Source of the DNA: Syngnathus acus
Lineage: Eukaryota > Chordata > Actinopteri > Syngnathiformes > Syngnathidae
Length of the DNA: 64,000 nt
Reading direction: 5' to 3'
NCBI RefSeq assembly: GCF_901709675.1
Contig: NC_051090.1
Location: 4,518,342-4,582,341, forward strand
Both the position numbers and the translations under genes were made by a program. Shown piece by piece: positions 48,299 to 62,694 of this stretch. A model generated the notes under the pieces. It did no database searches, was not told where the DNA came from, and saw only the letters and a list, made by a program, of their open reading frames with translations. The first letter of the stretch is position 1, and every line of letters starts with the position of its first letter.

Positions 48299-50133
48299 AT
48301 GTTTCGCTCTTTTCAACGTGTCCAGCAGCTGCAGCGCAACTTGCGGACTTTGCCGAGTGTCCGCGCCGACTGTAAAATCCTCCTCATAAACCCGTGCAGA
48401 ATGGCCAGCTCGGACTTCAGGATCGAGCGGGACACGTTCGGTGAGCTCAAGGTCCCGGCCGACAAGTACTACGGAGCCCAGACTGTCAGATCCACCATGA
48501 ACTTCAAGATCGGGGGACCTTCCGAGCGAATGCCGTTGCCGCTCATCCATGCCTTCGGAATCCTGAAGAAAGCGGCGGCTCAGGTCAATAAAGACTACGG
48601 TCTGGACCCCAAGATCGCGGACGCCATTTGCCAGGCGGCGGACGAGGTGGCGGCTGGAAAGTTGGACGATCATTTCCCTCTGGTGGTGTGGCAGACCGGC
48701 TCCGGAACCCAAACCAACATGAACGTCAACGAGGTGATCAGCAACCGAGCCATCGAGATCCTGGGAGGACAGTTGGGCTCCAAAGATCCGGTCCATCCCA
48801 ACGACCATGTCAACAAGAGCCAAAGCTCCAACGACACTTTTCCCACGGCCATGCACATCGCCGCAGCCACGGAGGTCCATCAAGTTGTCATCCCGGGACT
48901 GCAAACTTTGCACGACGCATTGACAGCCAAGGCATGTATATAAATGTTTTTTTTGCTTACATAAACATTTATAAATACACCACTAGAGTGACGTCAGTAC
49001 CGCGTCTTGACAACCATTGCTCTGCAGTAGAGTATGCTACATATGCATTCAATAATAAAATACACACAATATACAGAAATAAACATTAATTTGCTGCATT
49101 TATCATGCATTTCCCTCTGCTGTGCACACCTTGCCACCCATCTATGGCATTTTGCTACCAAAATATTAATTACATAGAGCAGCTGACAAACTACGAAAAC
49201 AATGAGTGAGCCTCTCGAGAACAACAAGAGTACTGAAATTGTCTTTTTTTTAAACTTTCCCAGGCGGAGGAGTTCAAGGACATCATCAAGATCGGTCGCA
49301 CTCACACACAGGACGCCGTGCCGCTGTCACTGGGCCAGGAGTTCAGCGGGTACGTGCAGCAGGTCAAGTACAGCATACAACGGGTGAAAGCGGCCATGCC
49401 ACGGGTGTATGAACTGGCGGCCGGCGGCACGGCGGTGGGAACGGGCCTCAACACGCGTGTGGGCTTCGCCGAGAAGGTGGCATCCACCGTCTCCACCCTC
49501 ACCGGGCTACCCTTTGTGACGGCGCCAAACAAGTTTGAGGCGCTGGCAGCCCATGACGCCTTGGTGGAGCTGAGCGGGGCCCTCAACACGGTTGCAGTGA
49601 GCATGATGAAGATCGCCAACGATGTGCGGTTCCTGGGATCTGGCCCACGTTCAGGCCTGGGCGAGCTCATCCTCCCCGAGAACGAGCCAGGCAGCAGCAT
49701 CATGCCCGGCAAGGTCAACCCCACGCAGTGCGAGGCCATGACCATGGTGGCCGCCCAGGTGATGGGCAACCACGTGGCGGTGACAGTGGGCGGCAGCAAC
49801 GGCCACTTCGAGCTCAACGTCTTCAAGCCCATGATAGCCAAGAACGTGCTGAACTCGGCGCGCCTGCTGGGTGACGCCGCCGTCTCCTTCAGCGCCAACT
49901 GCGTGTCGGGCATCCGGGCCAATGTCGAGAGGATCGACAAGCTGATGAACGAGTCGCTCATGCTGGTGACGGCGCTCAACCCGCACATTGGCTACGACAA
50001 GGCGGCCGCCATCGCCAAGACGGCGCACAAGAAGGGTTCCACGCTCAAGAAGGTGGCCGTGGAGCTCGGCTACCTCACTGAGGAGGAGTTCGACCGCTGG
50101 GTCAAGCCCAGCGACATGCTGGGACCCAAGTGA
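48299..50133 (+). CDS. fh: fumarate hydratase (fumarase), mitochondrial/cytosolic
   Basis: Converts fumarate to malate in the TCA cycle; a cytosolic form arises from a downstream start. Two exons: 48299-48931 and 49264-50133; 500 residues (human 510). N-terminal Arg-rich, acid-free transit peptide, then M35 (48401) at the position of the human cytosolic start. Active-site motifs are intact: [11 protein letters not shown] (R223, H225), [13 protein letters not shown], and the superfamily signature [17 protein letters not shown] with catalytic Ser355 (human 365). Ends MLGPK as in orthologues. The intron must start with GC (AAG/GCATGT) to keep frame; it ends with a good TTTCCCAG acceptor. Exons are GC-rich with GC-ending codons. 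The two-exon layout differs from the ten-exon human gene, suggesting intron loss or a retrocopy, but the reading frame is fully intact. Confidence 0.93.
48932..49263 (+). other. fh intron, GC-AG type
   Basis: 332 bp, AT-rich. Starts GCATGT and ends TTTCCCAG. Reading through it gives a stop after three codons, so it must be removed for a full enzyme. The nearby GT (48936-48937) would shift the frame. Confidence 0.75.
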
Positions 50134-50360
50134 ACCTGCTCAAAGTTCATCACGGACGCTTAATTTAATTGATGGGAATCATGTGGCTGGACTAAGGGGG
50201 GAAGGAATGCTGCATTATAACAGCACACAGAGGAATGGGTGTGTCAGTACAGTTGAATTGATTTTTTTTTACATCATGTGCCATCCTAATTGTTTCCAAA
50301 TGGCCTGTGGTTGACACAATGTAAATGTATGAATTAAAAAGCCATACTGACGCATCGTTT
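50134..50360 (+). other. fh 3' UTR with ATTAAA signal
   Basis: Follows the fh stop. An ATTAAA polyadenylation signal is at 50333-50338, giving a 3' UTR of about 220 bp. Confidence 0.55.
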
Positions 50361-50615
50361 GCACTTTTTCTTTAACATACTAAACATTTATGAATAGAAA
50401 AGTTGTAGTTTCAGAACAACAAACATATTTTGGGAGGATTAAAGGTGCACTTTATCTTCAAGATTTTTTAGCGTGCGTATATATGCAAGAAAACTAACCC
50501 TACAAAGACAATGAAATATCAAATTAAAGCCATTTGTTTTCCCATTACTCTTAAAAACAGAAAGATACTTGTAACTTTAACAGAAAATGACCAAATGTGA
50601 TCACAGTAAGCAGCG

Positions 50616-50689
50616 TTTAATTGTAAATAGATAAGATGGCATAACATTACGTTCAAAAAACAAAAATGGAACCTTTCTGCCCATTTATT
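50616..50689 (-). terminator. fam32a polyadenylation signals
   Basis: On the minus strand an AATAAA hexamer (+ strand TTTATT 50684-50689) overlaps the stop codon, and an ATTAAA (50616-50621) follows about 65 bp later. Either could direct a very short 3' UTR. Not confirmed. Confidence 0.4.
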
Positions 50690-51801
50690 TGGTCCAGCTG
50701 ACTTTAGGAATATCGTAATGTTCTGTCAGGTTGTCCAGATGGCGATTGAAGTCCTGCAAAAAAAAAAAAAAAAGTTAGGACTATTCAATGCTGATTTTTT
50801 TACCAAACATAACATTTAGTTTGAACTAAATAAATGCAATTAAAAAATGTGGATGCTTGTGTAAGAACGTACCTCCACTCGATGCTTGTGTGTCTTGGAG
50901 GCTTTGTTTAGAATTCTTTCCATTTGCTGTCAGGAAAGAATTCAAACTCAGTTATGCGGAACTAATATTTCATGAGTAAAACATACTTCTCTTCAGAAAA
51001 TCAAAAATAAAAGCAGTTTATTTGTTATATTCTTGCCTTAGTTAAGCAGTAAGATGCTTTTCCCGCAGTGCCACAAGATATACCTACCCTCTTTTCTTGC
51101 ATCTTGTCAAAGGCGATTTGTGCGGGCGTCCTTTTGTCCATGTACGCCCGCGTGGCTTTCGTCTCCTCGTCGTTCTGATTGGTTGACATCTGCTCCATGC
51201 GATGCTTGCTCTCCTTGTCCTTCTTCTTCTTCCTGGAACAAAATTATAGACATTTGCATCTGATTTAGATTGTCTGAGATGAGGGTTAATTTGGCACTTG
51301 CTGCATTACGGTAAACCCTCGTTTATTGTGAGAAATATCAAAATCCAAACCCATTTGTTAAAGGTTTATGCACATTTTAGATGTATGTGAATGCAAAACA
51401 AGGCTACAGAAACTGTACAAATTGTGTTATCATTGTCCTTCACAATCAACCCTCAGTAGAGAGGACTCACAAATTAACATTACATTTAAACTTTGAAAAA
51501 CTACCAAATAATGTCAGCTAATGTTTGAATAGAACCGCAAGCCAAGCGAAGGGGTTTTTAAATGTACGGTTTAGTGAACAAATATCAAGCAAAATATGTC
51601 AGCTAATGTTATTGTTAGCCCAAAGGCTAACGCTTGAGCGACATGAACTGAAAACTAGTAAAAGCACATCCTCTACCAGGCAAACATTAAAATGTTTGTA
51701 ACTAACTAATCTTTGCGCCGTACTTACTTTTTGCCAGAAGAAATGGCTCCAGCACCCTTTATTTTTAGGGCACTTTTCTGAACATGCTCATAGTCGGCCA
51801 T
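50685..51801 (-). CDS. fam32a: FAM32A-like small nuclear protein
   Basis: 113 residues (human 112) in four exons: 51728-51801, 51088-51232, 50873-50926, 50685-50753. Start MADYEHVQKSALKIKG; Lys-rich stretch KKKKDKESK around residues 24-33; conserved DKRTPAQIAFDKMQEKRQME and the strongly conserved C-terminus HLDNLTEHYDIPKVSWTK. FAM32A is a small basic nuclear protein; from memory it is a late-stage spliceosome component that helps stabilise 3' splice-site binding, with its C-terminus reaching the catalytic centre. The gene shares an upstream region with mrpl54. Confidence 0.93.
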
Positions 51802-52173
51802 ATTTTCCTGAAAGATGTCGTCGAAGCGTCTTCTTCTTCTTCTTCGGCTTTAATAGAAAATGGCAAAGCGGCATTAGAGCTGATTAGCGCCATCTAGACA
51901 CTGGTGCCAAGACAGTAAAATTAACTAAATTAATATTATAATGTTCCAATTTATATTTATATAAATCTATATATAAACGCACAATATGGAGGGTTTTGGT
52001 TTGGAATAAAATATTAGGTAAAATAGCATGCATGTAGTGTGTCTTTTTGTCCACAAGAGGCAGTGCAGATTTTAGAAGTAGTGTCAGAGTGGCCGGAAGT
52101 ACGAGAAGTACCAGAATGAATGTCATGTTGTAGGTACGCTAATGTCGTCTGTAGCAAGCAATTTACTGTAAAA
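51802..52173. promoter_or_regulatory. bidirectional promoter region of fam32a and mrpl54
   Basis: Only 372 bp separate the two start codons. A consensus ETS/GABP box CCGGAAGT lies at 52093-52100. No TATA box. The close head-to-head arrangement suggests shared regulation; this is inference. Confidence 0.55.
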
Positions 52174-52807
52174 ATGACCGGGCACACTTTATTTAGCGTC
52201 GCATTGTTAACCAGACACGTCGTAAACAATGCGTCATTACTAACTCTCCGCAGGAATAACGCGTTAAACAAGTTACAAGCGTGTGGGTATGCGAAAAAAG
52301 TGGGTAAGTAGCTTTTCAGTAAAAGTGTATTTCAGTTCCTTCAATGGCGATGTAGTTTGCAATAACATTTAAATGTCGCTTGCTCCTGCAGTCGCTAAAG
52401 GCAAAGGAAAAGGGATGGTTAAAGAGGAGATGCAAGGACCAGAGGTATGCAAAGATCCAGTCAGACTGACTTCTTATGCAGTGGGTGTCAACATCTACAA
52501 ACAGGGAGAAGACCCCCAACTCAAACCAGTGGAGGAATACCCAGAGTGGTGAGAACCATATTTGGCTACCGATACAAATAAAGCTGCAAATAAGGGACAG
52601 GCGTGATTAGATTTTTGTTGTTGTTGCTAGTTTTCTTCATACATTGTAGTCTAAATTGACAATTTCTTCTTCAGGCTCTTTCAGTTAAACTTAGGGGCGC
52701 CACACAAGCTTCACGACCTGGAGGAACATACCTGGGAGTACTGGAAGCGTCTTCGAAAGGAGAATATCTGGCGTCACAACAGATTACATAAAGGAAAGAA
52801 GTTTTAG
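52174..52807 (+). CDS. mrpl54: mitochondrial ribosomal protein L54 (mL54)
   Basis: Component of the large subunit of the mitochondrial ribosome. Three exons: 52174-52303, 52392-52548, 52675-52807; 139 residues (human 138). The start at 52174 ([17 protein letters not shown]) was preferred over an in-frame ATG at 52120 because it gives family length and a typical basic, acid-free mitochondrial presequence. Conserved segments: GYAKK before the mature part, [53 protein letters not shown]. An ATTAAA polyadenylation signal is at 52905-52910. Head-to-head with fam32a. Confidence 0.93.
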
Positions 52808-53571
52808 ACAACTGGACTGGACCGGGTTGTTTATATTGCGTCGTTTGCATTCAATGACTTTAGTGTTCATGTGTTTGTATTTTATTTTCTAATATCCATC
52901 CCTCATTAAATTTACAGTATATACTTTCACCAATTGTTGTGCATTCTTTTTTGTTCTAGTGTGTCTACTGGTATTAGCCATCCGAGTCAATTGTCTTCAT
53001 TTAGCAAATATGTTTGGCAAATCACACAAGACATATTGTCATTTTCATATCTAATGTTAGTCACACTTGCTATGATTGAAAACAACAGATATTTAGGTAT
53101 TTTTATTAAGGGGACATACATGAACATTTTAATATAGTGCCAAACAAAGCAAATCATCAAAATAATCAAAAAGGTGTGTCTAATGTGAACTATTAGGTGA
53201 TGTGGAAGGGGTGAAAACAACATCAATGGTGTCCCTCACCCAGCAGAGACCAGCTCTGACTGAGACCAGACAGTTCATTAGGTACACGCAGGCAATCAAA
53301 TGGTTTCCAATACGAGAGCTATTAAAGGAATCTTTACAACAGTAATCAATAGCTATTCATCTATCAAACATGTTAAAAGCAACCAGATTTTACCCTTTTA
53401 ATAATTTTTTAATATATTCTGGATAATTTAATTTTGAGTCTTCATTTATAATTCTAGAAAAATCCCTTTTAAATGTATTAATCCATTTTCAATTGCTTAC
53501 CAATCATTTTTTTTAAATTACATTTCTTAACTATGTCTGTGTACCAAACAAACCATCCACTAAGTGCATAG
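52808..53571. other. 3' UTRs of mrpl54 (+) and mef2b (-), tail to tail
   Basis: mrpl54 has ATTAAA at 52905-52910. The mef2b transcript, read from the right, has a reverse AATAAA at 53102-53107. No coding sequence recognised between them. Confidence 0.5.
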
Positions 53572-55401
<1,830 letters not shown>

Positions 55402-56835
55402 TTTTCCTGCAGTTAGACACCTCTGTGAAAACACAGAGACGAATACAACAATCAAAGTGTTTTTAAAAATGTGGATCCAAATCATTTTATTCGGGGTGTT
55501 TTTGAGCCACATGTCTCCCTTGAGATTTTCTAGCCAACAAAAGAAAAACAAAAAATGGTTATGACTAACGGACGTCATCATGCATACCGCAATCCGCACA
55601 TGTCATCATGTACGCTCCCTTTCTTCAATTCTCATCAGGGCCACGCATGAGAGAAGAGTGGGTGGCTCGTACCCGTTGACAACACAGTTTTCCTTCAACT
55701 GCCAGCCTCTCACCATTGGCCGACTAACCTTCATAAAAAAATGTCATCCGTCACGTACAGTATTTTTAACCTGGGTCTCTTGGGGACGAGCGGCGCGGTC
55801 GGCCGCCGCTGCCGGCCCGGCTCGGCCCGACGAGCCAGACAGCGTGGGTGTTAGACTGTGTGGACTTTAGGGGCCACGCTAACTTTAGCCTACGTCGCCT
55901 CATGGGGGTAAAAATACAACATGCTTGGGACTTGAGCCACTTTCGATGAATTGGCATCAGCCTAAAAAAATAATTGGTATCACTCGGCCCTAATAGTGGA
56001 ATTGATTGTCGATTAATTGAGGCGAAATGACAGGCAGGTTAGAGATAAGATTCAAAACCCAGAACCTCAAAACTCTCGTCTGAACCCGTGACCTGTCTGT
56101 CTAGTCCGGAGGAGTTTTTGCTGGTTTCCCCTACTCATTAATACACTTGTATTTCTATATTTAGTAACGCCCCCTCGACTGATGATGATGATGCCTTGGC
56201 GGACACGGCGGCAGCGTTTCCCACGACCCCTGACCTGTGCGCGTACACAAACATCTTGGGCATTTAGGGAAGAGATGCCCATCGTATTACCTTATAAAGT
56301 GGCGAGATCATCATATCCGTATCGAATTTGATTTGCTTCGTGAAAATGTGCTTTAAAATGAAACCGAGTTTTTAGAAGTTGCGCAATCTTCTCTCAGACT
56401 AAGCAATATTCAGGCCGACGTAAAGATAGAACCATTTTCTGGCTGACATCATCATTGCACATGAGAGTGAGGTCAAGCGGTTCAACTATGAGGCCTTTGC
56501 CAAGTGCGGCGATGTGCAGGAAATATTTGTCTAATTTTAAACAGGAGTTAATTGAATTGCTTTTGATATTTTTGATCGAGTCGACATGGCAACACAAGTG
56601 AATCTGCCCACCTATGAATGCATCTGGACGGGATGCAATTTTGCTCAGTCAGCACGCTTCCAAATACGTTTTTAAAAAAAGATTTCCGCGCACAAGTTAA
56701 CCTATTGCACCACTGACGTTGGTTTAAGAATAGCCTGAAATTGCCGAGCATCTCTTTTTATAATCAAAGACTCGACGTCTTGCACAGCAACACCAGTTAT
56801 TTCAGCACAGAAATGAAATATGTTCAAATCTCACC

Positions 56836-57010
56836 TGATCGTTGATCACACTCGTTTGCACATCAATGAAGGCACAGGAGACGTCCGATCCAGAGGATGA
56901 AGTGAGTGTGTGAGACGGTGTGTGTCAACAGAGATGACAACCTGATGTAGAAGGAGAGCACTGCCCTCACACAGCTGGGTTGACTCAAACCGCCCTCCTC
57001 CTCCGCCTCT
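56836..57010 (-). other. mef2b non-coding 5' exon (predicted)
   Basis: On the minus strand a non-coding stretch ends at a strong donor CGATCAG/GTGAGATT (GT just below 56836). Two ATTGG (inverted CCAAT) motifs lie about 30-50 bp upstream near 57025-57035. It would splice to an acceptor before 55401 (for example TAACTGCAG, about 10 bp upstream of the ATG). Inferred from signals only. Confidence 0.4.
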
Positions 57011-57099
57011 TGTCACCATGCATGCAAGCCAATCCAATGCAGACTCCTTTTTTGTTCGGCCATTTTCGCATCAATGGACCACCTAGTAGAAACGCACAG

Positions 57100-58476
57100 A
57101 AGACAAATTACTGTTAATATTTTTTGTGAAAATAAGATAAGAGTTGGACAAATGTTTGCACTCAAGGGCCACATTTGTTTTTTGACATATGGGCCAGGTT
57201 ACTATGAAAAGTAAAATGTGTTTGTTAAAAATTAAAATCATTTGAAACAAATTGAAAAAAAAAATAGGGACTTTTTTTACAATTAACCTACAATTCAATT
57301 AAATACTATTTTTAAAAAAAATGAGCCAGGAGTGCCTACATCAAGTTGGTTATGACTAGCTGCATAACAAAGATGTGTATTTATTCAAAAATCAACTTAA
57401 AATAGTCTTCTGTATCATATGAACACACAAAAAATATATATATATAAAAAATAAAATAAAATAAAAATAAAAAGCAAACCAGAACTTCTCAACTGGTACT
57501 GAAGCAGGATGTTGCCATCAAACTGCTAGATCTTGAATTGGAGTTTGAGGTCTGTCATTTATTCTGCTTCAATTGGACTCATTGTCAGTGACAGACATCA
57601 CAAAGAAAATAAAAGAGCCTGTTGCAAAGTCAACAAGGATACATATAGTCAGTGCCAGCCAGATGATTGACTATTTTGAGGATGTGACAATGCGGCGCAC
57701 TAAAAATAAGAAACATATGCAGTTGGACAACACGCAATCTTACATTGGAAGCGACTGACAAAAAAAGATGTGCACTGATGCAATAGTTAGCAACAAACAA
57801 CCTCCGGGAAATTGTGCACTCGACTCCCAGTGACCTAGGGGGTCGTTGTTGGCCTTCATGGAGATGTCTGTTCAAAATGTATTTGTGGCAAACATTAACG
57901 GACCTTGACGGAATTTGCTATGTGCGCTTTTGCCATTCAGTGAGATACTTGGTGGCGAGATCTTCCTGCCACTTGACTGAAACTTCTCACTTCTACTTTC
58001 GGCAAGTTACGGCATGTGCCTAAACCACAGTCTTCAGAAATAGCCTTCGTGATTTTAATAATTTGTGCAACCACGGCAACTCTTCCTACCTTTTGGCTTT
58101 GATATGATTCATTAACAATACTGATATGAAGGCCGCAAACTTTGCCTTTCTGTGACTCTTCCAGTCTCTGTTGCAATTGACTTAATTTGACCTTCTCTAA
58201 ACTTTTGAATGCACATGTTTAAGTACGTTTTTACACAATTTGCGTGTTCATTTTTGTCATCAAGATTAAATTAAATCACCGTGTTTGGTTTTATGGAAGA
58301 AAAACATCCATTGTGTCTAAGAAATTAATAATCTGGGGATTCGACGCACATCACATGGGCGAGGAGGAGGAGGGACGTTCATGCGCCCTCGGAAACACCA
58401 CGCTCGACATGTAGACGCAGTTTTTGGACTACTTCAACCCAAGTCAACTTTTTACCTTTTTGAATCTTATTAGAAG
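57100..58476. other. intergenic between mef2b 5' region and tmem221
   Basis: AT-rich with a TA/AAAAT tract near 57430-57475. Open frames are short and unconvincing on both strands. The right end contains the tmem221 5' UTR and promoter, with GC-rich sequence at 58350-58420. Confidence 0.5.
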
Positions 58477-60789
<2,313 letters not shown>

Positions 60790-61413
60790 TGCGGAAGAGG
60801 ATTTCATTACATGTCATAGCTTTAATGATTCCAGAGCACCTGGAAATGAAGCTAAAAATCCACTCTGATGACTCCATCATTAATCAACTGATAAATGAAT
60901 CCAGTTGCGATCATGTACTGTATATAATTTGTATTCTACAATAATGTAATGATTGACAACCTAGTGTGCTGTGAGAGGGTATCAGATGTGGCACAATAAA
61001 TTAAAAAAAAACTGGACAGTATACAACAAGGAGCCATATGTATAGTTTGTCTTTTCTGTATGAAATAGATTGAAACAAGTCAAATAGTTTGACATACTGT
61101 GAAAAGCAAACTTGTGATGAGCTGTATTGAGTTTGTTTACAAAGGAGATGTGCCTTGAGTGCAAGGCAGTTAAACTTTCTGTCCTTTGAATGAATGAATG
61201 AATTTTACAGCAAAACATTTTATTTTTTTTGTAGGAACCAAATTTCGGATTTTGGAAATGGACGCTTTATTGTACACACTGTGCCATCTTTGTTAGGGTA
61301 TGTTGTCCCAAATGTTTTAGCACCAATATGAATTAAAGCAGTCCTTGGAAAAATACACTTCTGTGGTACTTGTGTGCCATTAGGAGAAGCTACTGACCTT
61401 GCACAAAGCTCTG
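60790..61413. other. 3' UTRs of tmem221 (+) and borcs8 (-), tail to tail
   Basis: tmem221 has AATAAA at 60995-61000. borcs8, read from the right, has reverse AATAAA at 61266-61271 and 61219-61224. The two transcripts therefore end within about 220 bp of each other. Confidence 0.55.
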
Positions 61414-62337
61414 TCATGAGGAAGATGAGGCTGTTGAGGGATGTGAAGCAGCAACAAGGGGACTGGGAGAAGGGTTGGCAATGGCATCATGCAGAATTAA
61501 TGCATGTGGATGAAGAGGGGAGGGGGGGGGCAAACATAAACTCATAAAATATGATACATAAAAGAAAAAAATGATTGGGTGATGAATACATAAAGAAATA
61601 ATAGTTACATCACTGCTGCTTTCTTACCTGCGTCCTTGAGAGCCGCTGATCTGCTCCTTCAAGCTGATGGCTTGTCGCAGGAGGCTGTCGATGTTTTTGA
61701 AATACATGCCGCTGTTGGCCATGCCTCTTACGGCACTGCGCAAACAACAACACAAGGCTCAGTAGACTCCTTCAAAAGTATGTTTAAACAAATGTCCATA
61801 ATGACAAACCTGCATGCATATTCAACAGAGTAGATGGCTCCTTGACTCTGCTCCTCCCAGCTCTGCATGTCGGTCTATTGGAGAAATGATGGCAAGACTA
61901 TTAACTCACCATGATGACGTCTACTAAATTAAAATCTCTATAATTATGCCAATCAAGTGATCACGGAAAATATCTTATATGGGATCTGCGTTATCCAATT
62001 CTGAGTTTAAGGACTATAATAGTCATTAAATTGGATGGATTGACACACCTTATGTTGCACCAGCTCTGGCAAGGACCTCCTAACGTGCTCCTGCAGTCTG
62101 TACAGCGCCACGGACGGTTCGTTAGCCAGGACGTACATGCTCTCCGTGAACTTGTCACTCACTGTAGGTGTATAAAATAATAATCACAACAATAAAGTAA
62201 TATTAGTAGAAATTAAAACGGTGGCGGAAATAGTAACGTCTTTGTGGCTAACCCCAGCTTGCAATCGGCTGGCAAAAGTTAAGTTCCACTTGAAACTTAC
62301 CTCGTCTGACTTTGAGCTGCATTTCTTGGTCTTCCAT
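61414..62337 (-). CDS. borcs8: BLOC-1-related complex subunit 8
   Basis: Subunit of BORC, the cytosolic complex that recruits the small GTPase ARL8 to lysosomes and drives their outward movement. Five exons: 62301-62337, 62049-62161, 61810-61874, 61628-61735, 61414-61462; 123 residues (human 119). Start MEDQEMQLKVRRG. Conserved core DKFTESMYVLANEPSVALYR, LQEHVRRSLPELVQHK, SWEEQSQGAIYSVEYACSAV, YFKNIDSLLRQAISLKEQI; helical, with a Ser/Thr/Ala-rich tail ending ASSSS from the short last exon. The last exon was placed by phase and a TTCTCCCAG acceptor, and its low-complexity content resembles the human tail; it is the least certain part. Confidence 0.92.
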
Positions 62338-62460
62338 AATGAAATATGTCAATTAAATTCACCAATAAAGTAATAATTATGACAATAACACGTCTTTTGA
62401 CTCTCTGATAGGCACTACTTCCGTGTTGCGAATGATGCTGTGCAACGTCTAAAGCCACCG
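62338..62460 (-). promoter_or_regulatory. borcs8 promoter region with ETS-type box
   Basis: Upstream of the borcs8 start. ACTTCCG (CGGAAGT on the sense strand) at 62417-62423, no TATA box. Inferred. Confidence 0.4.
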
Positions 62461-62570
62461 GACAGGAAAAACAATAGTTCCGCCTTCACAAAATATTAAA
62501 AAAATAAATAAAAATAAAAGAAAAAGACCATGGGCTCATTTAGGTAAAAAAAAAAACACAAAACAAAAAC

Positions 62571-62694
62571 ACTATGTATAGTAAAAAAAAAAAAGGACCA
62601 TGTATAGTAAGGCTTTTTTATTAAAAAAAAAAGACCATGTATAGCAAGGCTTCTTTTTTTTTTTAGTAAAAATAATAACCATGTATAGTAAGTA
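62571..62694. repeat. degenerate tandem repeat, core ATGTATAGTAAG
   Basis: Four copies of a .C.ATGTATAG.A core at about 62572, 62598, 62635 and 62679, separated by A- or T-rich spacers of changing length (26, 37, 44 bp). Non-coding. Confidence 0.65.

Noticed and set aside
48122-48913. 263-codon open frame on the minus strand
   Set aside because: Antisense to fh exon 1; a product of its GC-ending codons. The translation lacks family resemblance, while the sense frame is a clear fumarase.
49302-49988. 228-codon open frame on the minus strand
   Set aside because: Same explanation, antisense to fh exon 2.
52120-52173. Upstream in-frame start for mrpl54
   Set aside because: Gives a protein 18 residues longer than the human one; the inner ATG gives the normal length and a good presequence.
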